A stretch of DNA of 64,000 nt from Chitinophaga pinensis (GTDB lineage: Bacteria > Bacteroidota > Bacteroidia > NS11-12g > UBA955): NCBI GenBank assembly GCA_945877575.1, contig CAMDUE010000004.1, positions 62,001-126,000 on the forward strand, in the 5' to 3' direction. The position numbers were made by a program, and so were the translations under genes. Below the pieces are notes generated by a model. That model was given only the letters and a program-made list of their open reading frames with translations, did not search any database and had not been told where the DNA came from. Of this stretch, positions 44,131 to 53,679 are shown piece after piece (position 1 is the first letter of the stretch; the number at the start of each line of letters is the position of its first letter).

Positions 44131-45764
44131 TAGGATTTAGGATTGAGAGTTTGATTGATTTTGATGGGGTTCAAGAGTAAATCACCGCATTGTTTGATTT
44201 CGGGGTCGAGGGAAAGCCAAATACTCTGCTGCTCGGTGGCCGAAGGAATTCTTTGGAGGAGTTCTTTGGTGAGGGCAATTTTATAGTCGCTGGGGTGATT
44301 CTTGAAAGAGGCGATGATTTGGTCTTTCATTTGTTGTTCTTGGAATTTGAGGAGTTGAAGTTGGTTGACCCACAGACTATCTTGAGATAGTTTTTTAGAG
44401 TGTTCGGTCAGTGATTTTTTCAAGATTAATGGTGCCTGCTGCAAGCAGAAGCCTTTGAAATTTTCTAAAAGGTCATTTTGATTGAAGTTTTGAGGATTGA
44501 AATTTGATTTTGAAAAGTATTGGTTGGCCCAATCAAAAAGTAAATAATTTTTGTTCATCCAATGAATGAGGGAGTTGCCGTTGAAAAGGGGGATTTCAAT
44601 ATCTGGATCTACGCCAGCTGCATCGAAAACAGTTCTTCCCTTAGAGGTCTTAAATGTTTTTTTGGCTTGTATTTTAGCATTTCCTTGCTCGTCACGATCT
44701 TGGTATTGCAGTCGTTGAATACATCTGCCGGAGGGTGTATAATAGCGAGCAGTGGTTAATTTCATTTGGGTGCGATAGGGTAACATGGCATAGTTTTGAA
44801 CCAGTCCTTTTCCAAAAGAATTTTGACCTAGAATAACAGCACGATCCAAATCTTGAAGGCTTCCGCTGACTACTTCGGAGGCTGATGCTGATTTGTTATT
44901 GATGAGAACAACCAACGGAAGGTTTATGGCAATGGGGGCATTTTGTGTTTTCCAGGTTTTAGGTCCTTTTTCGTGAGCGCCTTTAAGGGTAACCACCGTT
45001 GTTCCTTGGGGTACAAAAGCACCAACAATATCAACAGCTTGGTCAAGTAGCCCGCCTCCATTATCTCTAAGATCAAGAATAAGGCCTTGCAGAGTGCCTT
45101 CAGTTTGCATTTTTTTAATGGCATTTCGAATTTCGCCTGCACAACCTTGTCCGAATTCATCCAGTTTTATATAGCCCAGGTTTTTGTATGTAGGATTGGT
45201 TAGAAACCCCGAATGAGAAACACTTTTGGTTTCAACCAAAGTACGGGTTATTGATTTGATTAGAGTGTCTTTATTGCGTTTTACGGTGATTTGGAATTTA
45301 GAGTTGGGGGCACCTCTGAAATATTGCATTAGTTCATCTGGGGTCTGGTTTTTTAGGTCAACTTCACCCACCTTGAGAATGTAATCTCCAAGTTGCACTC
45401 CTGCTTTATCGAAGGCATATCCTCGAAAAAGTTCGGAAATCATGGGATATTGATTTCTTTGAATGACTCTACACCCAACACCACCATATTCACCTTGGCG
45501 CTCAATCATAGCTTCTTCGGCTTGATATTCAGAGAAAAAAACGGTGTAGGGATCTAAACTCTTCAACATGGCATCGATGGCTTTTTTGGAAAGGTCACCG
45601 GGTTCAATTTCATCAACATAGGAATTGCCGAGTTCCTCATAGATTGCAGCGAAGATTTCTAAATTTTTGGCATAATCAAATAAATCTGAAGACCATTTTG
45701 CTCCGGTGCTCAAGAAAAAAGTGAGAATTGATAGAATAAACCACTTAGGCAATCGAATGTGCAT
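44130..45764 (-). CDS. S41 family C-terminal processing peptidase
   Basis: 544 residues. Signal peptide or anchor (WFILSILTFFLSTGAKW), a PDZ domain (GEYGGVGCRVIQRNQYPMIS ... GVQLGDYILKV, about 95-190) and an S41 domain with catalytic Ser in SASASEVVSGSLQD and Lys in GQNSFGKGLVQ. It cleaves unfolded or tagged periplasmic proteins near their C-termini. It heads a six-gene operon. A TATTTTTG box ends 4 bases before its ATG. Confidence 0.94.
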   Translation of the reverse strand: MHIRLPKWFILSILTFFLSTGAKWSSDLFDYAKNLEIFAAIYEELGNSYVDEIEPGDLSKKAIDAMLKSLDPYTVFFSEYQAEEAMIERQGEYGGVGCRVIQRNQYPMISELFRGYAFDKAGVQLGDYILKVGEVDLKNQTPDELMQYFRGAPNSKFQITVKRNKDTLIKSITRTLVETKSVSHSGFLTNPTYKNLGYIKLDEFGQGCAGEIRNAIKKMQTEGTLQGLILDLRDNGGGLLDQAVDIVGAFVPQGTTVVTLKGAHEKGPKTWKTQNAPIAINLPLVVLINNKSASASEVVSGSLQDLDRAVILGQNSFGKGLVQNYAMLPYRTQMKLTTARYYTPSGRCIQRLQYQDRDEQGNAKIQAKKTFKTSKGRTVFDAAGVDPDIEIPLFNGNSLIHWMNKNYLLFDWANQYFSKSNFNPQNFNQNDLLENFKGFCLQQAPLILKKSLTEHSKKLSQDSLWVNQLQLLKFQEQQMKDQIIASFKNHPSDYKIALTKELLQRIPSATEQQSIWLSLDPEIKQCGDLLLNPIKINQTLNPKS

Positions 45765-45768
45765 ACTT

Positions 45769-45776
45769 CAAAAATA
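45769..45776 (-). promoter_or_regulatory. -7 promoter box for the S41-led operon (TATTTTTG)
   Basis: Exact TAnnTTTG on the minus strand, 4 bases before ATG 45764. Faces away from the box at 45797-45804, 20 bases distant. Confidence 0.5.
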
Positions 45777-45796
45777 GGGTTTCAAACTTGATTTCT

Positions 45797-45804
45797 TACC
45801 TTTG
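45797..45804 (+). promoter_or_regulatory. -7 promoter box for the MscS gene (TACCTTTG)
   Basis: Exact TAnnTTTG match ending 7 bases before the ATG at 45812. Confidence 0.5.
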
Positions 45805-45811
45805 TTTGTTT

Positions 45812-47107
45812 ATGAAACGTACAATGGGTATGGAAGAAAGAATTGCAAATTCGGTATATGAGTGGGTTATTTCATGGGGAGTAAGCGCTGATTCTGCGAA
45901 TTTGGTAAAGTTGCTCTTTATGTTGGGATGCCTCATTTTGATGGTCATTCTGATAGATTGGATCTCAAGAAAGGTTTTGGTTTCTTTGGCGAGGCAATAT
46001 GCATCAAGGTCTGAAAGTCCGCTATTGAAGCAAATGGCCGAACAAAAAACCTTCAAATTTTTGGGACACATAGTACCATTGATGTTTGCAAGGTTGAGCC
46101 TGCCGGTGATATTGCAGGGCCATCCGACGGCTGAAAAATGGGGTGGTATAGTTTTGGCCTTATTGACTGTTTTAGCTATTCATGCCTTTGTTCAGTCTTG
46201 GTTGAAAGTATTGAAGGCCATTCTGATGAATTTAGATTCAATGAAAGACAAACCCATTGCGTCTTTTGCGCAGCTAGCTGCCATTATTGTAACTCTTTTG
46301 GCGGTTTTATTTGGGATCTCTATTGCTACAAGCCAATCCATTCTCAATTTACTGACTGCCTTGGGTGCTATGAGTGCTGCACTTTTGTTGGTATTTAAAG
46401 ATACATTGACGGGTTTATCTGCGTCAATCCGAATTTCGCAATATGACATGTTAAGAAACGGTGACTGGGTTGAATTTCAAAAATATGGGGCGGATGGAAC
46501 TGTGATAGATATTAATTTATCGAGTGTTAAGATTCAGAATTTCGATAATACCTACACCACCATTCCTACTGGAGCATTTACTACAGATTCATTTAAGAAT
46601 TGGCGAGGCATGGAGGAATCTCAAGGGAGACGCATAAAAAGGGCCATTCACATCAAACAACACAGTGTGAAATTTTGCGATGAAGCTATGTTGAATAGAT
46701 TGAAGGTTAATCATTTGCTGAAGGATTATATTTCAAAAATGACCCAAGAAATTAATGAGTTCAACGCTGGTGTGGAGCGCACAGGTAAAGGGGTAAAAAA
46801 GCAATTAACGAACATTGGCTTGTTTCGGGTTTATTTAAAAAATCTATTGTTGGAGAATCCACACATCAGCAAAGAGTTGAATGTTGTGGTACGCCAATTG
46901 TCGCCCTCTGACAAGGGTGTTCCGGTTGAGATTTATTGTTTTTCAGAAGAAAAAAGTTGGGTTATATACGAAGACATCCAATCGGATATTTTTGATCATG
47001 TGATTGCTTCTATTTCGATGTTTGATTTGGATATTTTTGAAAGTCCAAGTACTACATCTGATTTCATAGAAGGGCTAATAGGAGGGGAAGATGCGGATGA
47101 TAAGTAG
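45812..47107 (+). CDS. MscS-family mechanosensitive channel (YbdG-like)
   Basis: 431 residues. Four hydrophobic helices in the first 190 residues (LVKLLFMLGCLILMVILIDW, IVLALLTVLAIHAFV, FAQLAAIIVTLLAVLFGISI, LTALGAMSAALLLVFKDTLT), the last being the glycine/alanine-rich pore helix, followed by the MscS beta domain (SQYDMLRNGDWVEFQKYGAD, KIQNFDNTYTTIPTGAF) and a cytoplasmic alpha/beta cage. It opens on membrane tension to protect against osmotic down-shock. The 3' end overlaps the start of a decayed T9SS gene. Confidence 0.93.
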   Translation: MKRTMGMEERIANSVYEWVISWGVSADSANLVKLLFMLGCLILMVILIDWISRKVLVSLARQYASRSESPLLKQMAEQKTFKFLGHIVPLMFARLSLPVILQGHPTAEKWGGIVLALLTVLAIHAFVQSWLKVLKAILMNLDSMKDKPIASFAQLAAIIVTLLAVLFGISIATSQSILNLLTALGAMSAALLLVFKDTLTGLSASIRISQYDMLRNGDWVEFQKYGADGTVIDINLSSVKIQNFDNTYTTIPTGAFTTDSFKNWRGMEESQGRRIKRAIHIKQHSVKFCDEAMLNRLKVNHLLKDYISKMTQEINEFNAGVERTGKGVKKQLTNIGLFRVYLKNLLLENPHISKELNVVVRQLSPSDKGVPVEIYCFSEEKSWVIYEDIQSDIFDHVIASISMFDLDIFESPSTTSDFIEGLIGGEDADDK

Positions 47108-47313
47108 GCTTGTTTTGAGCGCAGCCGTATTAATGGCTACTGGATTAATGGGTCTCAAAGGTTTACCCTAATTCAGGCACTTTATTTGATATTAAATTAC
47201 ACGAATTACAGGTGAATGGTTCGGGGGTAAAAATTGAGGGTTTGTCTGAGGGTATTTACTTCTTACAGATAGGTTCAAGGGGACGGAGTAAAGTGCAAAT
47301 CCGTCTTAATTAG
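47091..47313 (+). pseudogene. Decayed T9SS type A cargo gene: signal peptide plus frameshifted sorting domain
   Basis: From ATG 47091 a frame encodes MRMISRLVLSAAVLMATGLM-like signal-peptide sequence and stops at 47169-47171. In the +1 frame, 47155-47313 encodes SKVYPNSGTLFDIKLHELQV, then KIEGLSEGIYFLQI and KVQIRLN before TAG. This is a recognisable T9SS type A sorting domain (VYPN... L-S-x-G-I-Y-x-x-x-I ... K) from which the middle strands are lost. So the secretion signals at both ends survive, the whole passenger is gone and the two parts are out of frame. The flanking functional gene downstream is itself a type A cargo, so the remnant may be a degraded duplicate. Confidence 0.65.
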
Positions 47314-47368
47314 TTTACATTATCTATTTATTGTTGAAACGACTATTAAAGTTGTGGAATTCATTTCT

Positions 47369-47376
47369 TATTTTTG
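47369..47376 (+). promoter_or_regulatory. -7 promoter box for the giant type A cargo operon (TATTTTTG)
   Basis: Exact TAnnTTTG match. It ends 1 base before ATG 47378 and 10 bases before ATG 47387, which favours the second start. Confidence 0.5.
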
Positions 47377-47386
47377 AATGAAATCC

Positions 47387-50300
47387 ATGAATTATAGAAA
47401 TTTACAACTTTTGTTCACCGTACTTTTTTTGGGCCTTGTTTCTCAAGCTTCTGCTCAATTAAGCGGTAATTATACTATTGGTGGCAGTGGATCCAGAAAT
47501 TACAGTACTTGGGAATTATTTGCTGCTGATTTTAATAAAAATGGTGTTAGCGGTCCGGTAGTTGTTGATGTACAATCTTCATTGACCCTTACAACAAATA
47601 TTGAATTTAAGCAACACGCTTCTAACAAGACCACTTCTACAAATTCTTTGACCATTAAAGGCAATGGTTTTCAGGTTAAAAGTTCTTTAGACAGTGAAAT
47701 GATTTACCTCAATGGTGTTGATTTCATGTATTTGAAGAAACTAAAGTTATTAAATGAATCGAAAAATACCCGTTCGGTAGGAATTAGGTTTACCAATGGA
47801 GCTGATAGTAACGTCATTGACAGTTGTACCATACTTTTTTCGGGGATTACAACACACAGTGCTAAAGACACAGGGGCCTACATAGCTTTTGCTAGAGATG
47901 GTAAGAATATCACTGCTGTAGGGTCTGTTCACAATGGTAAGGGCAATTTGATTAGAGGATGTACCATGTCTACCTCTGGAACTAGCGCTTTAGCTCCGGT
48001 CATTGGAATTTTAGATCAGCAAGGTAGAGCAGACTATTCAAAAACCGTTTCAGGAAACATCATCACAGGAAATAAAATTAGGAATTTCTTTTCTGTAGGA
48101 ATTTGGGTTCGATACGTAAATTCCGAATGGATTGATGGCAACGAACTTTCAAGATTAGATGCAAGTTCTAGCGATGCTGTTGATAGCATGGTTTCTGGTG
48201 TTTACGTTCGATTTGCTCAAAGTTCTGCACGCGCATTCAAAATTGAGAATAACAAAATTTTCTCCTTGCCCTATCCTTCAGCATCGTTCACAAGTATGAC
48301 TAATGGTATTAGTGTCTTTTTGGGAGTTGATGCAGCTTTAATTGCAGGAAATTCAAGTGTGAATGCCTCAATTTCGGGAAATGTGATTGAGAAAAATATG
48401 ATTAAAGGTCGAATATTTGGGGTCTTTTCTCAGTATGGCGACAGAACCGTTTTGAATGGGAATATTTTGAGGTACAATAAAAGTGAGGATGGTTATTCTT
48501 ATGGGATATATGCCAACTTTGGTTCCGATTGTCATCTCGAAAATAATGTAGTTTTAAAAAATGAATTTGGTACCAATGGCACATCAGGAGTTGGTGCCTT
48601 AATATTTGCTTATTCGGTTAATAACGGGTTTTGGAACCGCATGAACGTGTTTGGCAATCGTGTAGATTCAAACACCAGTTTGGAAGAAATTTATGGAATT
48701 TCTTTATTTGAAGGCGGAAACTGGTTAGTTAGATCAAATAGAGTGGCTGATAATCGTTCTTTTGGAAGTTGGGGACTTGGAACGGGATTGTATTTGAATT
48801 CGGCTGGAAATGTTGAAGTTGTTGGAAACATATTCGCTAAAAACAATGGCGATGGTGAATCGTATAATTTCATATCGGTGAATTACAATGCTATCGGGCA
48901 TTTAAAAATCAGCGGAAATACCATTGTTTCCGATGATTTTGGAAATTCCAATACAACATCATCTTGCGTTTATACAGATGATGATTCACAGATTGATTTA
49001 ATTGGGAATATTTTAGAAGCTAAAGGTGATGGAGCTGTTTATATGGCATATCTATTTTCTTATGGCATAGCAGGGAAGGTCGCATCCAATAGCTTCAAAA
49101 TTGGCCCATCTATCGCTGCAGATATTTATGCTTTAGGAACTAATTATTATACCACATTTAGTACTTGGGTTGGTGATACCTACGTTGACGAAAACAATGA
49201 AATAGTAGAAAATGAATTCGTTAATTACAACAAAGGAGATTATCGTTCAAAGCAAATAATGAATCAAAACAATGTTGAAATTTCAAATGTGGTTTCAGAC
49301 GGTAAGATTGATTTTTTAGGTAAAAATCGGCATAAAGTATTCTGTGATAGGGGTGCTTTTGAAGATACTTTTAATCTGAAATTGTCTGTATTGAATTTGC
49401 CTAAATCTGATACACTTTGTTCTGGATCAGTGCTAACACCAGAAGTTGAAATTTTCAATGCATTTGTTGATACGGTTGAAGATTTTACCTTAGGATATGT
49501 ACTGAATGGTGTTGTGAATTTGGAAAGGTTCAAGAAGAAAATCCTTCCAAATAAAAGTTTAAAATTAAGCTTCAGCAAGACCTTGTTCACCAATAATACG
49601 GGTTTGAATTCCTTGAAAATCTTTGTGGTTACTGCAAATGATATCGAGAAAGACGATACTTTTTCAAGAACTTTTGTTGTTCTTCCATCACCGGGTGGTT
49701 CAGTTATTTCTTCTGTGAAACAGTCAGGAACAGGCAATCAGTGGAAAATTTACGGATCAAAAATCACAACAATCAGAGGAATAAACACTCAAATGGATGT
49801 TTCAGCTCCAAGAGGGTTGAACAATGCTGATTATGGTAGTGCAAAGAGGTGGGTGGCAAGTTCGCAACTTTATTTGAGTTCTGGAAAGGCTATTGCAGGA
49901 AGTAGTATAGTTGTTCCGAATGGAAGCAGTAATTTGCAATGGAAATTCAATCTTTCAGACTCAACTCTAGATGATTCAATACTTACTTGGAAATTGAAAA
50001 TTACAGATCTTAGAAATGGTTGCGATACTGTATTTTCACTTTCAGTGTATATAAGTCCTACGCCTTTGATTAATTTTAAATTGCCTTCAGCAGGGTGCTC
50101 AACAGATACTTTGAAATTTTTAAATACTACTAAGGTTCGTTCTACAAATGTGTATTTGGACTATCAATGGGTATATGATGGATTAGACACCACTACGGAT
50201 GTTGATGGTTCATTTGTTTTTAGTAATGGTGGCACTAAGAAAATTACCTTGAATGTAGTTTCAATGCCAGATGGTTATATGTTTCAAAAAGTGAAGTCAT

Positions 50301-51838
50301 TTTCAGTAGTTGAAAGTCCAACGGCTTCATTTTCGAGAACAAATGCTTGTGAAGGCAAGCCCATCGTTTTTACCAATACCAGTAATTTAGGAGTAGGAGG
50401 GAATTCCTATTGGACCTTTGGCGCTAAAAAAGACACGGTAATCAATTCAGGCACGTTTAATTACTCCTTTGCAAAGCCTGGTTCTTATGTTGTGGCTTTA
50501 ACTACAGATTTTAAAGGTTGCAAGAGTACCACCACATCGAAAGTGACTGTATTTGAGCAACCAACTGCAAGTTTTAGTATTACAGAGGGTAATTGCGTAG
50601 GAAAAGAGTATTTATTCAACACTACAACTAAAATGAATACCAGTATGTTTGGTGTTATTTGGGATTTTGGTGAACCCAATGCTCTAAGTACTATTAAAAA
50701 TACCAAATATGTATACAACACAAGCGGCACTAAAACTGTAAAGATCATTGTAAACTCAGAGTTTGGTTGTAAAGATTCTTTGACTAAGCAAATTCAAGTA
50801 AAAGAATCACCTTTTGTAGATTTCACTGCTGATAGATTGTGTTCAAGAAGTAGAACGATATTTAAGAATGCTACTCCAGCTGTATCAGGTACAACAGCAA
50901 ATTATTCTTGGATGTTAGACGGTAATACAGTGTCAACTAAAGATACATTTTCTAAAGGATGGGCTCAAACCGGAAAAAGAAAAGTGGTTCTAAATGTAAA
51001 CTTGAGTAATGGTTGTAATTCTTCATTAGAAAAGGAAATTGTAATTCTTCAAGAAGCTTTGGTTGACTTTGATTTTGAGTCGGTTTGTTCGGGTGATAGT
51101 ATATCATTTAAGAATATATCCGAAAATAATACCGCAGATTCTATGAAATATACATGGGACTTTGGCAATGGTATTATTTCTAATTTAAAAGATCCTCGAG
51201 TTCAATTTACAACAGATGCAACAAGATCGTATAACGTGATTCTCACTACCTCGGTAGCTGGAGGTTGTTCAACGGAGAAATCAAGGTTTGTAGAAATTTA
51301 CGAATTGCCACGAACATGTGATTTTGCATTCACGCCTGATTATGCTACTTATTTTTATGGTGCTAAATTGGAACCAATGGATGGAAATCAGTTTGCTGGT
51401 GGACAAACAGGTGTATCTTACCAATGGCAATTGAAAGGTGCTGGTAATAAATATTCAGCGGGTGTGGATGCTGCTGTGGTTTATGAATTGAGCTCAGATG
51501 GAACGTTTGAAGTTAATTTGATTGCCATTACTGATGATCATTCTTGTAAATGTGGTACTACTAAAAACATTGTTTTAGACCGCCTTTCTGCTTCTGATTT
51601 AAACGCAATAGGAATTACCCTGTATCCTAATCCAAGTAAAACAAACATTGAAATCAAGAGTCAAGAAAAGATGATGAGTGTAAAACTATTGGATGTAAAT
51701 GGGAAGGTAGTTTTAGAAAGAAATGGACTAAATAACCACGACATTGATTTGAATATTTCTGAATTAAGCAGCGGTATTTACATGGCGAAGATTCAGACGG
51801 CTAGAGGTGTTGAAACCCTGCAATGGGTTAAAATTTAA
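47387..51838 (+). CDS. Giant T9SS type A cargo: beta-helix, Ig/PKD domains
   Basis: About 1483 residues. Signal peptide (LFTVLFLGLVSQASAQ), a right-handed parallel beta-helix of about 600 residues (repeating G-N-x-I/V rungs such as ISGNVIEKNMIKGRIFGVFS and NGNILRYNKSEDGYSYGIYA), a set of Ig/PKD-like domains (YWTFGAKKD, IWDFGEPNA, TWDFGNGII) and a type A sorting domain (ITLYPNPSKTNIEIKS, LLDVNGKVVLE, ISELSSGIYMAKI). Beta-helix proteins of this kind often bind or cut polysaccharides, but no catalytic residues were identified. A galactanase lies in the same gene run. ATG 47387 preferred (47378 possible). Confidence 0.88.
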   Translation: MNYRNLQLLFTVLFLGLVSQASAQLSGNYTIGGSGSRNYSTWELFAADFNKNGVSGPVVVDVQSSLTLTTNIEFKQHASNKTTSTNSLTIKGNGFQVKSSLDSEMIYLNGVDFMYLKKLKLLNESKNTRSVGIRFTNGADSNVIDSCTILFSGITTHSAKDTGAYIAFARDGKNITAVGSVHNGKGNLIRGCTMSTSGTSALAPVIGILDQQGRADYSKTVSGNIITGNKIRNFFSVGIWVRYVNSEWIDGNELSRLDASSSDAVDSMVSGVYVRFAQSSARAFKIENNKIFSLPYPSASFTSMTNGISVFLGVDAALIAGNSSVNASISGNVIEKNMIKGRIFGVFSQYGDRTVLNGNILRYNKSEDGYSYGIYANFGSDCHLENNVVLKNEFGTNGTSGVGALIFAYSVNNGFWNRMNVFGNRVDSNTSLEEIYGISLFEGGNWLVRSNRVADNRSFGSWGLGTGLYLNSAGNVEVVGNIFAKNNGDGESYNFISVNYNAIGHLKISGNTIVSDDFGNSNTTSSCVYTDDDSQIDLIGNILEAKGDGAVYMAYLFSYGIAGKVASNSFKIGPSIAADIYALGTNYYTTFSTWVGDTYVDENNEIVENEFVNYNKGDYRSKQIMNQNNVEISNVVSDGKIDFLGKNRHKVFCDRGAFEDTFNLKLSVLNLPKSDTLCSGSVLTPEVEIFNAFVDTVEDFTLGYVLNGVVNLERFKKKILPNKSLKLSFSKTLFTNNTGLNSLKIFVVTANDIEKDDTFSRTFVVLPSPGGSVISSVKQSGTGNQWKIYGSKITTIRGINTQMDVSAPRGLNNADYGSAKRWVASSQLYLSSGKAIAGSSIVVPNGSSNLQWKFNLSDSTLDDSILTWKLKITDLRNGCDTVFSLSVYISPTPLINFKLPSAGCSTDTLKFLNTTKVRSTNVYLDYQWVYDGLDTTTDVDGSFVFSNGGTKKITLNVVSMPDGYMFQKVKSFSVVESPTASFSRTNACEGKPIVFTNTSNLGVGGNSYWTFGAKKDTVINSGTFNYSFAKPGSYVVALTTDFKGCKSTTTSKVTVFEQPTASFSITEGNCVGKEYLFNTTTKMNTSMFGVIWDFGEPNALSTIKNTKYVYNTSGTKTVKIIVNSEFGCKDSLTKQIQVKESPFVDFTADRLCSRSRTIFKNATPAVSGTTANYSWMLDGNTVSTKDTFSKGWAQTGKRKVVLNVNLSNGCNSSLEKEIVILQEALVDFDFESVCSGDSISFKNISENNTADSMKYTWDFGNGIISNLKDPRVQFTTDATRSYNVILTTSVAGGCSTEKSRFVEIYELPRTCDFAFTPDYATYFYGAKLEPMDGNQFAGGQTGVSYQWQLKGAGNKYSAGVDAAVVYELSSDGTFEVNLIAITDDHSCKCGTTKNIVLDRLSASDLNAIGITLYPNPSKTNIEIKSQEKMMSVKLLDVNGKVVLERNGLNNHDIDLNISELSSGIYMAKIQTARGVETLQWVKI

Positions 51839-51839
51839 C

Positions 51840-52514
51840 ATGGGCTTTAAAGGATTCAGAGCTAATTTTTATGAGTTTTTCATTGAATTGACTCATAACA
51901 ACCATAAAACTTGGTTTGATGAAAATAGGTCTATTTATGAGAAACTAATTAAGCCTGAATTTTATTCTTTTTTGGAAGAATTGTTGGCCGGTATGCAGAA
52001 GAAAAATCCGGTTTTTGAAGATATTACAGATATAAAAAGCTGTATTTTCAGAATCAACAAAGACATTCGTTTTTCGAAAGACAAGTCGCCATATAAGACT
52101 TTTTGTTCAGCTGCCTTGCAAGTAGGTGGAAGAAAGAAAATGTTTCCAGGCGGGTTATACATTGAAATGGGGCCTGAAAATTGCGCTCTATATTCCGGTA
52201 TTTACATGCCAGAAAAAGAAGATTTATACAAGATTCGACAAGCTATTTCAATGAATCTCGAAGAATTTGCTATGGCTATTTCAACTTCTCCTTTTAAGAA
52301 AAACTTTGGCGAAGTAAGGGGTGATAAGAATAAAGTATTGCCTGCTGAACTAAAGGAAGCGGCTGCTCAACAAGCACTAATTTACAACAAACAATTTTAC
52401 GTTGTGCATACCTTTGAACCAGAAGAATCTATGCAACCTGATTTCGTAAATACTTGTTTAGGTATTTGGGATAGCGCAAGCGAGTTTAATCGTATACTTG
52501 CACTGAATTTGTGA
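51840..52514 (+). CDS. DUF2461 domain protein
   Basis: 224 residues. The start MGFKGFRANFYEFFIELTHN, NHKTWFDENRSIYE, and FRINKDIRFSKDKSPYKTFC match the widespread DUF2461 (TIGR02453) family, of unknown function. Cytosolic, no signal peptide. It begins 1 base after the cargo gene's stop and its TGA overlaps the ATG of the next gene, so it is translationally coupled on both sides. Confidence 0.9.
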   Translation: MGFKGFRANFYEFFIELTHNNHKTWFDENRSIYEKLIKPEFYSFLEELLAGMQKKNPVFEDITDIKSCIFRINKDIRFSKDKSPYKTFCSAALQVGGRKKMFPGGLYIEMGPENCALYSGIYMPEKEDLYKIRQAISMNLEEFAMAISTSPFKKNFGEVRGDKNKVLPAELKEAAAQQALIYNKQFYVVHTFEPEESMQPDFVNTCLGIWDSASEFNRILALNL

Positions 52515-53668
52515 TGAGAAAGCTATTTTTTCTTTTCTTCTTCTGTTGGATGTCTAATTCTTGGGCTCAAGAGGTAGATAGTAACGATTTGAAACACGAA
52601 AAACCCAAAGTGCAGATCCCAGAATGGATCAATCAGATGGTTAATGATACTGGGAGTTCAGCGAAACCTAGGTTCTTGTTTTATCCTACCATCGGGTTTT
52701 CTCCTGAAACTAGATGGGAATTTGGTGCTAGTAGTTTGGTGGTATTTCATTATAACAATGATACTAGTTTAAGGCTAAGTGAAATCAGCGCTTTTGGATT
52801 TTACACTGAAATGAAGCAATTAGGGCTATGGATTGACCATGCTATTTATGGAAAAGACAATAAATTCTTGACCCTTGGAAAAATAAGATTACAGAACTAT
52901 CCTTTGTTGTATCACGGGTTAGGAAACAAGATTACGACTAGTCCTATGGCAATCGTTCCAGCATCTTATTATAACATCAGAGAGCGGTTTGTATACAGAT
53001 TAAATGGCAATCTTTTTGCAGGATTGGAACTGGATTATCAGCATTTGGCGAATCCTGAATTTAAATGGGATGAATCTAACATTGGAAGAGATAGTTTCAT
53101 TCCTTTGGGTGGAGGCGGAAGTCGAAATTTAGGCTTTGGTCTAGGTGTGCTTTGGGATTCAAGGCACAATATTTTGAATGTTAGAGAAGGGTTTCTGGCT
53201 GAAGTGGCTTTTATTCATTATGGAAAGATGTTCAGTCAATCGTTTCCTATGAATACACTTTTTTTGGATGGACGTTATTTTCACGCTGTAAAGAAAAACC
53301 AAGTATTGGCATTGCAAGTGGTGGGGCAATTTTCATCAGGCGATGTGCCTTTCAATCAGTTAAGTTTAATGGGCGGCGAGATGATTATGAGAGGGCATTA
53401 CTTGGGGAAATTTAGGGATAAGCAGTATGTTGCCGCCCAAGCGGAATATAGATTCTTGCCATTTGGATTCAGCAAGCGATTGGGAGGGGCAGTTTTTGCA
53501 AGTGTGGGTGCGGTTTCTTCGAGCTTTCCAACGCAAAACTATAAAATGGCAGGTGGTGCCGGACTGAGATACTTATTGTTTCCTAAGAAAGATATTTTTA
53601 CCCGTATTGATGTTGGATTTGAGAAGGAAGGATACGGCATCTATTTCTTCATTGGGGAGGCATTTTAA
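52514..53668 (+). CDS. BamA/TamA-like (Omp85 surface antigen) outer-membrane protein
   Basis: 384 residues with signal peptide (FFLFFFCWMSNSWAQ). About residues 50-384 form a 16-strand-like barrel with the motifs GFGLGVLWDSRHN, GEMIMRGHYLGKFRDKQYVA and GGAGLRYLLFPKKD that mark the Omp85 surface-antigen barrel, without N-terminal POTRA domains. The RGxxxGxxRD-like RGHYLGKFRD is the conserved barrel loop 6 motif. Role may be export or assembly of one specific surface protein, possibly the neighbouring T9SS or lipoprotein products. Confidence 0.82.
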   Translation: MRKLFFLFFFCWMSNSWAQEVDSNDLKHEKPKVQIPEWINQMVNDTGSSAKPRFLFYPTIGFSPETRWEFGASSLVVFHYNNDTSLRLSEISAFGFYTEMKQLGLWIDHAIYGKDNKFLTLGKIRLQNYPLLYHGLGNKITTSPMAIVPASYYNIRERFVYRLNGNLFAGLELDYQHLANPEFKWDESNIGRDSFIPLGGGGSRNLGFGLGVLWDSRHNILNVREGFLAEVAFIHYGKMFSQSFPMNTLFLDGRYFHAVKKNQVLALQVVGQFSSGDVPFNQLSLMGGEMIMRGHYLGKFRDKQYVAAQAEYRFLPFGFSKRLGGAVFASVGAVSSSFPTQNYKMAGGAGLRYLLFPKKDIFTRIDVGFEKEGYGIYFFIGEAF

Positions 53669-53679
53669 TTGGCCTGCTC

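Noticed and set aside
49264-49737. 157-codon antisense ORF in the giant type A cargo gene
   Set aside because: Lies opposite a well-supported coding region and has Thr/Val/Ser/Lys-rich content typical of a reverse frame.
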